From contig NZ_JARHUI010000002.1 in the NCBI RefSeq assembly GCF_029222925.1, positions 558,001 through 622,000 of the forward strand: a DNA stretch of 64,000 bases. The letters run 5' to 3'. Each line of letters starts with the position of its first letter. Position 1 is the first letter of the stretch. This DNA is from Algoriphagus sp. CAU 1675 (lineage in GTDB: Bacteria > Bacteroidota > Bacteroidia > Cytophagales > Cyclobacteriaceae). Positions 45,701 through 54,214 of the stretch are shown here, one piece after another. The translations under genes were made by a program, and so were the position numbers. The notes beneath the pieces were generated by a model. It had not been told where the DNA came from, ran no database searches, and saw only the letters and a list, made by a program, of their open reading frames with translations.

Positions 45701-48239
45701 CATTGACTCTTACTTCTGGACTATCACAAGAGATGACGGAACGGTGATTCAAAACAATTTTGGAGGACCTGGGGAAGAATTTCAGACCTTGGACCAAGCT
45801 TTCGATGAGCCTGGAATCTATACTGTTGAGCTTCATGTGGACCGCTGTGCGACTGCAGACTACTATGTTGCCACTGCAGAAATCCAGGTGGACGCTCCAC
45901 CAACCCTGACATTGGTGGATGACGCCACGCTCTGTTCGGGTACACCTGTAACCCTCACGGCAATAGACGGCTATGATCCAGCAGAAGGACTTTATGATTT
46001 TGTCTGGACCAATGCGGCGGGTCAAGTATTCGGAGATCAAAACTCCAATTCCATTACTGTAGATGAGGAAAGTATTTATTCTGTAACTGTGAGTTATAGG
46101 ATTCCGGATGGACTGAGCGATGATGAGGCTTTGCTTTATGCAACCTGTCCCTCCACGGCTGAAGTTTTTGTGGGACCTGCCTTCGAGTTTGATCTGACTC
46201 AAACAGCTACTGAAGTCTGCTATGAGGAAACCTCAGTCACATTTGCTCCAAATACGCCGATCTCAGGGGAATGGTATTATGAATTGAACGGGGATCCGAA
46301 CCGGGTATTTCTGGGTGAGTTTTTCGAACTGGAACTTTGGATCAACACCTTACCTGGTCCGGGTCAATATGAAATCATATTCATTACCGAAGACCCCATT
46401 TTGACTGGTTGTATCATTGAAAAACGTCTGGATTTGTTGGTTAACGAACTGCCTCTCCTAACGGCTCTTCAAACCACTCCTGCCGCGGACTGCGCCACCC
46501 CTGACGGTTCATTTGAAATCACCATGCAATCCGATGCCATCAGCGTGACTGTTCAGGAAACCGGTCAGGTATTCAGCAATGCAAATGCTGGCGATGTAAT
46601 TCCAGTTTCGGGCCTTCTTCCAGGAACCTATACTCTAGAAGCAGCAAACAGCAATGGTTGTATTTATATTGCCAGTGTCAATGTAGAAAATGACAATCCC
46701 CCGGCGGATTTTGAATACACGGTCAGTTCAACGGATGAAACCTGTAATGCGAATGGAGTTGAACCGGGATTGATCACCATTACCTTCACCAATGGAAATC
46801 CGCAAACGGGAACCTATCGTATCGTTCGTCAGCGCGACGGACAGGAATTCACTGGTCCCCTTCCCAATGCAAGCAGCTTTGACATTCAAGTTCCTTATGG
46901 AGACTATACCGTGGAAATCCTCGATCCAAACTCCTGCTCTATCCCTAATGCGGACATCTTGACAATTGCCCAAAAATTCCAGGTTCTCTTTTCTGTCCCC
47001 ACGGATTTCATTGCCTGCGAAAGCTATACTTTCAGCCCTGACTCCCAGCAGGAATTGACTTATTTATTGAGTAATTCATCTGGTACAGAAATACAGCCCG
47101 ATGGAGATGGGAACTACACGCTTACCCAAAGTGGCATCTATACCATGAGAGGGGAAGACCCTACTGGTGTAAATTGTCCTATGGAAATCCAGATGAACAT
47201 TGTCGTCACAGAACCCATAGACTTTGATTTGGCAGGGCCGTTTATTGACTGTCAGGCGGGCATCAGATACGAGGCTGTTGTCAACAATGTAGATCCTGCC
47301 AATGTGGTTTATCTCTGGAGGGATGAGTTTGGAATCATCGTAGGAAGACAGCCCTTTTTCATACCAAGCCGAGATGGTGATTACAGCCTGGAAGTTCAGC
47401 CTACTATTGGTGGTCTTTGCTCTACCCCTGAAATTCCTTTCAGCGCTGAGATTTTGGACGAAAATGTTGATGTGGAATTAGATGTTGCTCCATTCTGTCT
47501 TGGGCAAAGCAGCACCTCGATCACGGTTGTAGCTGATATGGCCCAAGTTGCAACTATTGAATGGTATTCTGTACAGGGAGGCACCCGCACCCGAATTCCA
47601 GATTTTGATGATTTGCCTATCATAGATGTAAGTAATGAAGGCACCTACGAAGTTTTATTAAGAAGTGCGGCAGGATGTGAGATGGGAAGAGCAAGTGGAG
47701 AGGTAATTCAATCCACCATCATCCCTCCGGTAGTAGAAACCGGTTTTACCATCTGTGCTCTTGAGGGGGTAACTACCACTTTGCGCCCGGGACAATACGA
47801 CAACTATTCCTGGGTTTTGAATGGCGTGGAAGTTTCCCAAGACTCGGTCTTTACCCCTACTGAGCCTGGCATTTATGAATTGACTGTATCAGACAATTTG
47901 GGTTGCGAATATGTAGAGACAGTTGAGGTTTTTGAGGATTGTGACCTGAAGGTCTCTTTCCCTTCCGGCATGGTTCTCAACGATCCCAGCAGAAATTTCA
48001 TTCTTTATGCAAATGAGTACATTGATGATGTAGAAGTTTTTATTTTCAACCGTTGGGGAGAATTGATCTTCTACTGCACTCATGAAAACATAGAGCCCGC
48101 TCAGGAATTTTGCCCTTGGGATGGAAAAATGGACGGTAGTTTTGTGCCAATCGGAACATATGCGGTATTGGTACGGTTTACCAGTAGAGATCAAAACAAA
48201 ACCCAACAAATCACCAAAGCCATTACGATTATTCAATAG
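42720..48239 (+). CDS. Giant T9SS type-B secreted surface protein (adhesin-like)
   Basis: 1,839 residues. A signal anchor (FFTFLFLFSLFGIQFFAIS) starts the chain. Two propeller-like regions (about 25-390 and 600-960) with repeated phrases on display of values (WIFGYC, NIWYFGDGAGLDF, AFSPDGSFIYFS, MKFSPDGSKV) are interspersed with PKD/Ig-like beta domains (about 395-560 and 980-1740). The C-terminus (about 1745-1839) is the CHU_C/type-B sorting domain: VEVFIFNRWGELIFY, CPWDGKMDGSFVPIGTY, VLVRF. The protein is exported through T9SS and displayed or released, probably for adhesion or gliding. The divergent PorP/SprF gene is its likely partner. Confidence 0.88.
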   Translation: MKSKLHSIRVQIFFTFLFLFSLFGIQFFAISQGFNNNEWIFGYCETSTDNNYLSFGKGGTATVQTLPSTVLIGKDNNAIAIDPISGQPLFLTNGVLVYDYSNDPIQGSAPGLNGDLDGRQKVATGFLEYDPEGNKLFYIFYISPAGQLQYAVVDMNAPGQASGNEPPLGEVTSKDVTIGSASGAILVVKTPSSPSYLISFDGGNLISRRLEATEGSFTETDNQGIPFTPKAIVFDESRGQLILIPENPNEDILVLDFDTSNGSFGTPRPITQSGGIDAIEGAAFSPDGSFIYFSRGNQLFRVPTSNLTAAPEAIPLDSSLHAVYDVKTGPDGQLYYIYEETAGGPQLIGRVPNPDEADLSLLTVEEDPFTGTDFCGTIFPVFAPNANISAQVDFTWSPDEPCANNPVQLTSEITPANYQPVSFSWEFDPPLTDADGNPIDADYSEEHFLVPADAAQNQNISVTLTVTFADGSTDTVSKNIPLSENNLEANFTPSDTTLCEGQCVDIGALLEAQSTAGQQDGEAPSGSGDQYEYFWSNYRDEGWTNRQENEVCLPGLYWVMVREPGSSCYAYAEIRVQIWDLEDQSNNIWYFGDGAGLDFNPDPNDPDAPTPRPISQPHPQNIPAGTTTISDATGEVLFYSDGQSVWDLNGNLMENGDNIGGDNASSQSVIAVPVPQEQTLFYLFTTQATASGTNEVKFSLVDIKAENPSGIGNVVSKDNFLFSPSTEQSAGFNAGDTTWVLFHELGNNTFRAYPVSSQGIGQAVLSSVGSNHDYNSGIGSMKFSPDGSKVAVTISEGGCNRLEIFDFDQDTGEMTEYALLDLGCDGEVYGLEFSDSGERVLVSYRNGGPGVEEFIIQAVENDDPDAATCPACFGNANTRPQIEQCILTTRNNISGTSGLDLGALQIGPDGQIYVAVVGDSRIGQINVGTGCTTSSAFTQDAVEPMPGTTNLGLPSFVQNSGSSIPEPALAVPARLCLDPDLGAGALLEGGGEPDIDSYFWTITRDDGTVIQNNFGGPGEEFQTLDQAFDEPGIYTVELHVDRCATADYYVATAEIQVDAPPTLTLVDDATLCSGTPVTLTAIDGYDPAEGLYDFVWTNAAGQVFGDQNSNSITVDEESIYSVTVSYRIPDGLSDDEALLYATCPSTAEVFVGPAFEFDLTQTATEVCYEETSVTFAPNTPISGEWYYELNGDPNRVFLGEFFELELWINTLPGPGQYEIIFITEDPILTGCIIEKRLDLLVNELPLLTALQTTPAADCATPDGSFEITMQSDAISVTVQETGQVFSNANAGDVIPVSGLLPGTYTLEAANSNGCIYIASVNVENDNPPADFEYTVSSTDETCNANGVEPGLITITFTNGNPQTGTYRIVRQRDGQEFTGPLPNASSFDIQVPYGDYTVEILDPNSCSIPNADILTIAQKFQVLFSVPTDFIACESYTFSPDSQQELTYLLSNSSGTEIQPDGDGNYTLTQSGIYTMRGEDPTGVNCPMEIQMNIVVTEPIDFDLAGPFIDCQAGIRYEAVVNNVDPANVVYLWRDEFGIIVGRQPFFIPSRDGDYSLEVQPTIGGLCSTPEIPFSAEILDENVDVELDVAPFCLGQSSTSITVVADMAQVATIEWYSVQGGTRTRIPDFDDLPIIDVSNEGTYEVLLRSAAGCEMGRASGEVIQSTIIPPVVETGFTICALEGVTTTLRPGQYDNYSWVLNGVEVSQDSVFTPTEPGIYELTVSDNLGCEYVETVEVFEDCDLKVSFPSGMVLNDPSRNFILYANEYIDDVEVFIFNRWGELIFYCTHENIEPAQEFCPWDGKMDGSFVPIGTYAVLVRFTSRDQNKTQQITKAITIIQ

Positions 48240-48240
48240 C

Positions 48241-48993
48241 ATGTTAATTTTAATTTCACCTGCCAAAACACTCGATTACAGTACGCCACATTTTCAGGAG
48301 TTCAGCCAGCCGGAATTCACTTCGGATATCAAGTCCCTGGTGGCTGTGATGAAGAAAAAATCAGCGCAAGAAATCTCCGACCTCATGCATGTCAGTGAAA
48401 ACCTGGCAAATTTGAACGAAGAGCGGTACAAAACTTTCCAAAAAGAATTCAACACCGAAAATTCCAAACAGGCACTTTTAGCTTTCAAAGGGGACGTTTA
48501 TACCAAAATTGAAGTTGACAGCTACAACAAGGAAGACTTTGACTTTGCACAAAAGCACTTAAGAATCCTTTCAGGACTGTATGGATTATTGAAGCCTCTG
48601 GACCTGATCCAACCCTACCGGCTTGAAATGGGAACCCGCCTGGAAACCAGCAAAGGAAAAAACCTATACGAATATTGGGATAAAAAAATCGCCAAAGCCA
48701 TCAATCAAGTTGCTGAAGGTGCTCCCATCATCAATCTGGCTTCTCAAGAATATTTCAAGGCTGTTGACACCAAAACTTTAACATCCCCGGTGATCACCAT
48801 TAACTTCAAAGAATACCGGAACGGGAAATACCAGATAATCGGTCTTTTTGCAAAGCAAGCCAGAGGTATGATGACCAATTTTGCCATCAAGAATAAGATC
48901 TCCAATCCCGAAGATCTCAAAACCTTTAGAGAAGAGGGCTATGAATATTCCGAGCCATTGAGCTCAGATACGGAATGGGTATTCGTTAGATAA
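48241..48993 (+). CDS. yaaA: Peroxide stress protein YaaA
   Basis: 250 residues from the ATG at 48241, one base after the stop of the giant surface protein. An upstream open stretch merely overlaps that gene. The N-terminus MLILISPAKTLDY is the YaaA/DUF328 hallmark, and the LRILSGLYGLLKPLDLIQPYRLEMG block and the IINLASQEYFKAV segment are also typical. YaaA lowers free iron and DNA damage during peroxide stress in Escherichia coli. Despite the tight spacing there is no functional link to the surface protein; it is followed by its own terminator. Confidence 0.95.
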   Translation: MLILISPAKTLDYSTPHFQEFSQPEFTSDIKSLVAVMKKKSAQEISDLMHVSENLANLNEERYKTFQKEFNTENSKQALLAFKGDVYTKIEVDSYNKEDFDFAQKHLRILSGLYGLLKPLDLIQPYRLEMGTRLETSKGKNLYEYWDKKIAKAINQVAEGAPIINLASQEYFKAVDTKTLTSPVITINFKEYRNGKYQIIGLFAKQARGMMTNFAIKNKISNPEDLKTFREEGYEYSEPLSSDTEWVFVR

Positions 48994-48999
48994 AATTCT

Positions 49000-49034
49000 G
49001 CCCGGGTTTCTAATAAAAGCCCGGGCTTTTTTCT
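49000..49034 (+). terminator. Terminator after yaaA
   Basis: GCCCGGG (49000-49006) and CCCGGGC (49020-49026) with a 13-base loop, followed by a T-rich run. Confidence 0.85.
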
Positions 49035-49263
49035 TTTTGGGGTTTTGGAGTCCATCTTAATAACCTTATCCGCTCACATCAGCGATTTTGATCTTAGCAG
49101 ATGGTCTGTCATATAGTCCTGATCTACAGACTTATTTTTTATTTTGCCATCAGCCATTAAAATAAAATTTTATGGGCGGAAAAGTTGAAATCCGATATTT
49201 TTCATATTTTCAGCTGTTTCAAATGATTGTCAACCCTTTACTCTAAATCCAAAACCTAAATCT

Positions 49264-50490
49264 ATGACGCAATCTATTAACCGTACTGCCTTATTCAATG
49301 CCAGTTGCCTGGCGTTGATTACCACCGCATTTACTTTTGCGATACGTGCAGGTATCCTCCCTCAGTTGGGCGAAGAATTTGGCCTTTCAGCAGAGCAACT
49401 TGGATTCATCAATTCCATGTGGTTCTTGGGCTTTCCTATTTCAATGATACTAGGTGGACTTTTCTACCACACGATCGGACCAAAGGTGATTATGAATATT
49501 GCCTTTATCTCCCACACCATCGGTATTTTATTGACCATCTTTGCAGGAGGCTATACCACCTTGCTCATTTCCACCCTCTTTATTGGATTTGGAAACGGAT
49601 GTACAGAAGCAGCATGTAACCCAATGATTGCGGACATGTACACAGGTGTGAAGATGAACAAAATGTTGAATCGTTTTCATATGTGGTTCCCAGGCGGGAT
49701 TGTATTGGGAAGTTTGATTTCCAAATTCATGACTGACTTCGGTTTTGGTTGGGAAGCTCAAATCTGGATCATGATGGTTCCAACAATCGCATATGCAGTT
49801 CTTTTCTTTGGAAAGGCTTTCCCAAAACCATCCGTAGAGGGAGCAACTTCTGTATCAAGCAACTTCAAGGCGATGATCAGTCCGCTTTATATTTTCTTGT
49901 TCATCTGTATGGCAATCACTGCTATCACCGAGTTTGGAACCCAGCAGTGGGCCAACGTAGTATTGGATAGTTCCGGTGCAAGTGGTATGTTGATTTTGGC
50001 ATTGACCACTGGAGTAATGGCAGTAGGCAGATTCTTTGCTGGACCTGTAGTAGGTAAGCTTGGACAAACTGGCGTTCTTCTTGGAGGAGCCATTTTTGCC
50101 ACCATCGGTATTTATATGTTCAGCGTCGTAACGGGCCCAATGGCCTATGTTGCAGCCGTGATTTTCGCAGTTGGCGTTTGTTATTTCTGGCCGGTAATGG
50201 TAGGGGCCGTTGCTCAGAGAGTTCCATTGAGCGGGGCCTTGGGGATGTCTATCATCGGTGGTGTGGGTATGTTCTCCACTGCTATTTGGCAGCCGGTGAT
50301 CGGTAGCTGGATTGACTCTGCAAGAGCATCAAATGTGGCAGCAGGTCTTTCTGGAACCGATCTTGAATTAGCAACTGGTCAGGAGACACTTTTGAAATTG
50401 ACCATGTTCCCTTCTGTATTGATTGTTTTATTCATCATTCTGTTTATCTGGCAGAAAAATGTGAAGGTTAACGCAGCAGAAGCACATTAA
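49264..50490 (+). CDS. MFS transporter
   Basis: 408 residues with twelve predicted membrane helices and a short hydrophilic tail. The first-half pattern (ILPQLGEEFGLSAEQLGFINSMWFLGF, read as separated blocks; GGLFYHTIGPKVIMN as the helix 2-3 loop) and the ACNPMIADMY...RFHMWFPGGIVLGS segment resemble sugar permeases of the fucose/galactose/glucose type. The second half has AVGRFFAGPVVGKLG. It is monocistronic, with 270 bases upstream (a T-rich control region in which I cannot point to a sure promoter) and a terminator behind. Substrate unknown. Confidence 0.85.
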   Translation: MTQSINRTALFNASCLALITTAFTFAIRAGILPQLGEEFGLSAEQLGFINSMWFLGFPISMILGGLFYHTIGPKVIMNIAFISHTIGILLTIFAGGYTTLLISTLFIGFGNGCTEAACNPMIADMYTGVKMNKMLNRFHMWFPGGIVLGSLISKFMTDFGFGWEAQIWIMMVPTIAYAVLFFGKAFPKPSVEGATSVSSNFKAMISPLYIFLFICMAITAITEFGTQQWANVVLDSSGASGMLILALTTGVMAVGRFFAGPVVGKLGQTGVLLGGAIFATIGIYMFSVVTGPMAYVAAVIFAVGVCYFWPVMVGAVAQRVPLSGALGMSIIGGVGMFSTAIWQPVIGSWIDSARASNVAAGLSGTDLELATGQETLLKLTMFPSVLIVLFIILFIWQKNVKVNAAEAH

Positions 50491-50508
50491 TCAATTCATC
50501 ATTCAATG

Positions 50509-50538
50509 AAAAAAGCAGCCTAATGGCTGCTTTTTTTG
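50509..50538 (+). terminator. Terminator after the MFS gene
   Basis: GCAGCC (50515-50520), loop TAAT, GGCTGC (50525-50530), then seven T. The A-run on the left side makes it usable for the opposite strand as well, where the small lipoprotein gene ends at 50563. Confidence 0.88.
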
Positions 50539-50562
50539 TTTGTATTCTCTTAATCAAAATTC

Positions 50563-50808
50563 TCAATTTCCGCAGGTATAACTTTGGTACTCGCCTTTAA
50601 ACAGGGACCAAAGCTTTCCATCATCGTCTCTATATGTAATTGCTTGGGTTCTTACGCTCAATTCCAGACTTTCATTGGTCACAATGGTACTCCCATCCGT
50701 CAAAAGAATGGTACAGGGTCCGTCTATCCGCTCAATATCTACAATATCATCAATAATCTTACAAGCGCCGAGAGCCAACAAAACAAAAATTACTGTAAGT
50801 TTTTTCAT
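50563..50808 (-). CDS. Small hypothetical lipoprotein
   Basis: 81 residues from the ATG at 50808. This start yields a compact lipoprotein signal (KKLTVIFVLLALGAC, lipidated Cys16); a longer frame begins 45 bases upstream without a signal. The mature part (DGPCTILLTDGSTIVTNESL ... DDGKLWSLFKGEYQSYTC, partial blocks) is a short beta-rich domain with two cysteines (Cys32 and the third-last residue) able to form a disulfide. No family recognised. It shares a bidirectional terminator with the MFS gene. Confidence 0.65.
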   Translation of the reverse strand: MKKLTVIFVLLALGACKIIDDIVDIERIDGPCTILLTDGSTIVTNESLELSVRTQAITYRDDDGKLWSLFKGEYQSYTCGN

Positions 50809-50877
50809 ACTTAAAGAGTAAACCTGATTATCGAATATCAAAAAAAACGCCATCTTTAAAAACCGAGGGCTGAAAAA

Positions 50878-50907
50878 TAAAAAAGTCCAACCCCGTTGGG
50901 TTGGACT
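50878..50907 (-). terminator. Terminator of tRNA-Arg
   Basis: AGTCCAACCC (50884-50893), loop CGTT, GGGTTGGACT (50898-50907). On the minus strand the stem ends in six T. It lies 3 bases past the tRNA. Confidence 0.9.
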
Positions 50908-50910
50908 TTG

Positions 50911-50984
50911 TGACCTCGTCAGGATTCAAACCTGAAACCTCTTGAGCCGTAATCAAGTGCTCTATTCAGTTGAGCTACGAGGCC
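50911..50984 (-). tRNA. tRNA-Arg (anticodon ACG)
   Basis: 74 nt. Acceptor GGCCTCG pairs with CGAGGTC (one G-U), discriminator A, no encoded CCA. D-arm AGCTC...GAGC, anticodon arm CTTGA-TTACGGC-TCAAG with ACG in the loop centre, variable loop, and T-arm with GGTTTGAATCC. ACG is read with wobble inosine and decodes CGN arginine codons. Confidence 0.95.
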
Positions 50985-50995
50985 GAATTGGTTTG

Positions 50996-51026
50996 CAAAA
51001 GTACGTATAAATCGATTTTTTCCAAA
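50996..51026 (-). promoter_or_regulatory. Bacteroidota-type promoter of tRNA-Arg
   Basis: Minus strand: TTTG (51023-51026), 19 bases, TACTTTTG (50996-51003). This matches the Bacteroidota sigma-A consensus TTTG...TAnnTTTG exactly. The tRNA begins 11 bases beyond the -7 box. Confidence 0.75.
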
Positions 51027-51132
51027 CAGTCAATCCAAGGTTTTTAGAATAAATATCGGAAAGCAGTAGCTGTCCGAATTTTAGCTTAAGAATTATTAAG
51101 AACAAAAGAAGGGTAAATCCTTTATGTTTTTC

Positions 51133-51140
51133 TATTTTTG
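51133..51140 (+). promoter_or_regulatory. Likely -7 box of the outer membrane protein gene
   Basis: TATTTTTG fits TAnnTTTG and lies 32 bases before the start codon at 51173. No convincing -33 box. Confidence 0.45.
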
Positions 51141-51172
51141 CCCGCATTAGACGCCATAAAAGCATCCCGTTA

Positions 51173-51919
51173 ATGAAAAAATTATTTGTATTCCTGTTTG
51201 CATTTTCTTTGATCCAAGGAGCCATTGCACAGGAGGAAACCAAGACTGCCAAGATACCTGTTGGTGGTAGACCAAATATTCCTAGTGACCTGAAATTCGA
51301 GGTAGGGTTCAGCCTTCTAAACAACCGTCCAGCCGATATCTCTACCAATTTTTTCGGATCCCGCGCTGCAAACCTTTACTATCAATTTCCAGTATCCGTT
51401 TTCGGTGAAAACTCAGGTTTCACTTTTAACCCCGGTTTTGGAATCGGCACTGAAAAATATTCCTTCAAGGATGAAATGAATCTTTTCAACAATCCTGAAA
51501 TCGGCCCTGAATCCAGCCAATATTTGGAACTGACAAAAGTCTTGGGAGAAAACATCACTGTGGACAAAAACATTTTTTCCGCTAACTATTTTGACATCCC
51601 TCTGGACTTGACTTATCTCCTTGATAAAAGCAATTATACCAAAGGCTTTAGAGTAAGCGTGGGTGCAAAAGTAGGTTTCCTCTATAATGCGCACACCAAG
51701 ATTGCCTACACCGACGAGGACGGCCTCAAAAGAAAGGTGAAAGACAGTCAGAATTATGGGATGGAAAAAATTAGATATGGCCTATCCATCAAAGCTGGAA
51801 GCCCTGGATTTTATGTCTGGAGTTATTTTGGCCTAAATCAGATGTTCCAGGAGGGAGTGGGACCATTTGAAACAAAAGCAAGTCAAGTGAGCTTTGGTTT
51901 GGCTGTAAATCTATTCTAA
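51173..51919 (+). CDS. Outer membrane beta-barrel protein (porin-family-like)
   Basis: 248 residues with a signal peptide (KLFVFLFAFSLIQGAIAQE). Alternating aromatic/polar strands (KFEVGFSLLNNRPADIS, FTFNPGFGIGTEKYSF, FRVSVGAKVGFLYNAH, GFYVWSYFGLNQMF) end in VSFGLAVNLF with a terminal phenylalanine, as in small OmpA/OmpW-like barrels of Bacteroidota. No specific function is visible. Monocistronic, with a TAnnTTTG box upstream and a terminator behind. Confidence 0.8.
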   Translation: MKKLFVFLFAFSLIQGAIAQEETKTAKIPVGGRPNIPSDLKFEVGFSLLNNRPADISTNFFGSRAANLYYQFPVSVFGENSGFTFNPGFGIGTEKYSFKDEMNLFNNPEIGPESSQYLELTKVLGENITVDKNIFSANYFDIPLDLTYLLDKSNYTKGFRVSVGAKVGFLYNAHTKIAYTDEDGLKRKVKDSQNYGMEKIRYGLSIKAGSPGFYVWSYFGLNQMFQEGVGPFETKASQVSFGLAVNLF

Positions 51920-51942
51920 AAAGTTCTTTCTGAATCAATACT

Positions 51943-51969
51943 AAACCGGGATAATTCCCGGTTTTTTTA
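51943..51969 (+). terminator. Terminator between outer membrane protein and PAP2-like genes
   Basis: AAACCGGGA (51943-51951), loop TAAT, TCCCGGTTT (51956-51964), followed by T-run. Serves the plus-strand gene; the minus-strand PAP2-like gene stops within its right edge. Confidence 0.85.
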
Positions 51970-52587
51970 TGCCCAAATCCAAAGGAAGCCCAAGTAACAG
52001 CTCACAAATCCAAAAAAGAATCCGACATAGACCTCCATGGGTTTATGTGCATTTAGGCAGAGCCGTGAGGAAGCTACGGCCCCGCTCAGAATCAATGCTC
52101 CCAAAAGTGGATACAAAACCTCAAAATTGGGGAATTTCAAACCCAAAACGAGCACTAAAGCCAATAAGCCTCCCACTCCGGTCATATGGGCTGACATTTT
52201 CCAGAAAAAGGTAACTACAGTCAAAAACAAGACTACAAGTGAAACAAGTCCCAGAGAAAGCCATAAGACGGGGTCCAGCTCAGATACTTGATAGAGGAAA
52301 TATACAGTCAACAGGAAATACAAACTGGTCACAGAGAAAGGAATCATCCTATCCTTGATTTCAGCCATATGAAGGCTTTTGACAGTCCCGCTCAACCTTA
52401 AACCGATGATTGTGATCATGGGAATCACTAAAGTCGATAACACAATCAAATAATAAATACGCAACTTAAATTCAGCGGGTATGCTACTAGCCTCAGGAAC
52501 TGCAAATAGAATCAGCCAAAAAACCAGAGAAGGCATCAATAAGGGCTGAAAAACGATGGATACAACAAGGGCAATTTTCCTCAGCAC
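51967..52587 (-). CDS. PAP2-like membrane protein
   Basis: 206 residues with about six membrane helices. The C-terminal half has WKMSAHMTGVGG and then SSRLCLNAHKPMEVYVGFFFG. These resemble motifs C2 (SGH-like) and C3 (S-R-x(5)-H-x-x-x-V/E) of PAP2 phosphatases, although the first motif (KDRMIPF) is shortened. It could be a lipid phosphatase or a degenerate relative. The start codon is GTG and overlaps the rpoN stop by one base (TAGTG), so translation is coupled to rpoN. No obvious link to sigma-54 function. Confidence 0.75.
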   Translation of the reverse strand: MLRKIALVVSIVFQPLLMPSLVFWLILFAVPEASSIPAEFKLRIYYLIVLSTLVIPMITIIGLRLSGTVKSLHMAEIKDRMIPFSVTSLYFLLTVYFLYQVSELDPVLWLSLGLVSLVVLFLTVVTFFWKMSAHMTGVGGLLALVLVLGLKFPNFEVLYPLLGALILSGAVASSRLCLNAHKPMEVYVGFFFGFVSCYLGFLWIWA

Positions 52588-54041
52588 TACAGCTCCTTTC
52601 TTAATCTTGCCACAGGAATCTGAAGTTGTTCCCTGTACTTAGCCACCGTTCTCCTCGCAATATTATATCCTTTTTTATTGAGCATCTTCACCAGTTTATC
52701 ATCCGACAAAGGCTTCTTCTTGTCCTCTTCATCCACCATAGCCTGCAGCACGGATTTGACTTCCCGATTACTCACATCTTCCCCACTGTCGGTGGCAATT
52801 CCTTCGGAGAAGAAATATTTCAAAGGAAACACCCCAAACTCAGTCTGTATGGACTTGCTGTTTGCCACGCGAGAAACGGTGGAGATATCCATGTCGATTT
52901 TTTCAGCGATATCCTTCAAGATCATAGGGCGGAGATTCGTCTCATCCCCATCCAGAAAAAATTCCCTCTGATAGTCGAGAATTGCCTCCATAGTCCTTAA
53001 CAAAGTATTCTGTCTCTGCTTGATTGCATCAATAAACCACTTGGCTGCATCGAGTTTTTGCTTCACAAATGTGACCGTCTCCTTCAGCTTCTTATCCTTT
53101 TTGTCGCTTTTGTCATAGGCGTCAAACATATCTGCATAGGAACGGGAAATTCGAAGCTCAGGAGCATTCTTGGAGTTTAGACTGACTTCCAGTTTACCTG
53201 AATTGTTCGCCAGAATAAAATCAGGGATGATATACTGCGTACGCACCAAGCCGTCAGAAATCCCTCCCGGTTTTGGGTTGAGCCGAGTGATCAAATTGAC
53301 CGCTTCTTTGGTCTCCTCTTCGTTAAGGTTGCACTTTCTCTGGATCTTTGGATAATGCTTTTTGGTAAACTCCTCAAAGCAATCATGGACGATCATCAGT
53401 GCATGTTGGACCACTGGATCTTCTGGGTGTTCCCTTCTCTCCAGTTGAAGGATCAAACATTCCTGAAGATTTCGGGAAGCGATCCCCGGAGGATCAAAAG
53501 TTTGGATTTTACGGAGGATCTCCTCCAGTTCATCAATATCCGTTTCGATATTTTGACTGAATGCCAAATCATTAATAATAGCTTCCAGATCCCGCCGGAT
53601 ATAGCCGTCATTTTCAATACTACCGATCAGCTGCTGACCGATTAATTTCTGACGGTCATCCAACTTCAAAAAATTGAGCTGGGAAATCAATTGCTCATGC
53701 AAAGAAGCCTGGCTGGAGATTGGAATCTCCCTGTCCTCCTCATCCGGATTGTAGTTTCCATCCCCTTGCATCTTATAACCGCCATATTCCTCATCCAGAT
53801 AATCATCCAGATTCACATCCCTGTCGTCCTGATGGATATCGTCCTCATAGGTGTCCTCGAACTCATCCTGAGTTGATTCAGAGGCTTCCTCCTTCCCTTC
53901 TTCCAGTGCCGGATTGACCTCCAATTCCTCCTCAATGCGTGCATCCAATTCTGCAGTCGGAACCTGCAGCAATTTGATAAATTGAATTTGCTGAGGAGAA
54001 AGCTTCTGAGAAAGAGACTGGCTAAGATTTAGCTTTTGCAT
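52587..54041 (-). CDS. rpoN: RNA polymerase sigma-54 factor
   Basis: 484 residues. Region I is glutamine-rich (LNLSQSLSQKLSPQQIQF, then LLQVPTAELDARIEEELEVNPALEE). An acidic region II at about 50-110 follows. The core-binding and DNA-binding parts have GGISDGLVRTQYIIPDF, DMDISTVSRVANSKSIQT and the RpoN box ARRTVAKYRE near the C-terminus. Sigma-54 directs polymerase to -24/-12 promoters and needs AAA+ activators; none is encoded here. It is transcribed away from asnS. Confidence 0.97.
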   Translation of the reverse strand: MQKLNLSQSLSQKLSPQQIQFIKLLQVPTAELDARIEEELEVNPALEEGKEEASESTQDEFEDTYEDDIHQDDRDVNLDDYLDEEYGGYKMQGDGNYNPDEEDREIPISSQASLHEQLISQLNFLKLDDRQKLIGQQLIGSIENDGYIRRDLEAIINDLAFSQNIETDIDELEEILRKIQTFDPPGIASRNLQECLILQLERREHPEDPVVQHALMIVHDCFEEFTKKHYPKIQRKCNLNEEETKEAVNLITRLNPKPGGISDGLVRTQYIIPDFILANNSGKLEVSLNSKNAPELRISRSYADMFDAYDKSDKKDKKLKETVTFVKQKLDAAKWFIDAIKQRQNTLLRTMEAILDYQREFFLDGDETNLRPMILKDIAEKIDMDISTVSRVANSKSIQTEFGVFPLKYFFSEGIATDSGEDVSNREVKSVLQAMVDEEDKKKPLSDDKLVKMLNKKGYNIARRTVAKYREQLQIPVARLRKEL

Positions 54042-54214
54042 TTTAAATCAAATAAAACCTGCTACCGGGGTTCAAAAAAGGCTTTTTCTAAAGAAAAAGC
54101 CCTGATATCAAAGTTAGGAAAAACGAGCAATTTTTTGACAAAAAGGTGATTTAATCGTTTTTTTGCATTCCACTTAAAAGACAGAAAATTCTGCCTTTTT
54201 CAAATAATTCTCTA
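54042..54214. promoter_or_regulatory. Divergent rpoN/asnS intergenic region with a hairpin
   Basis: GGCTTTTTC and GAAAAAGCC (about 54080-54103) form a hairpin in the leader of rpoN or upstream of its promoter. No clear boxes otherwise. Confidence 0.35.

Noticed and set aside
45429..46202. 257-codon minus-strand frame inside the giant surface protein gene
   Set aside because: Antisense to a long, domain-rich coding region; no recognisable motif or upstream signal.
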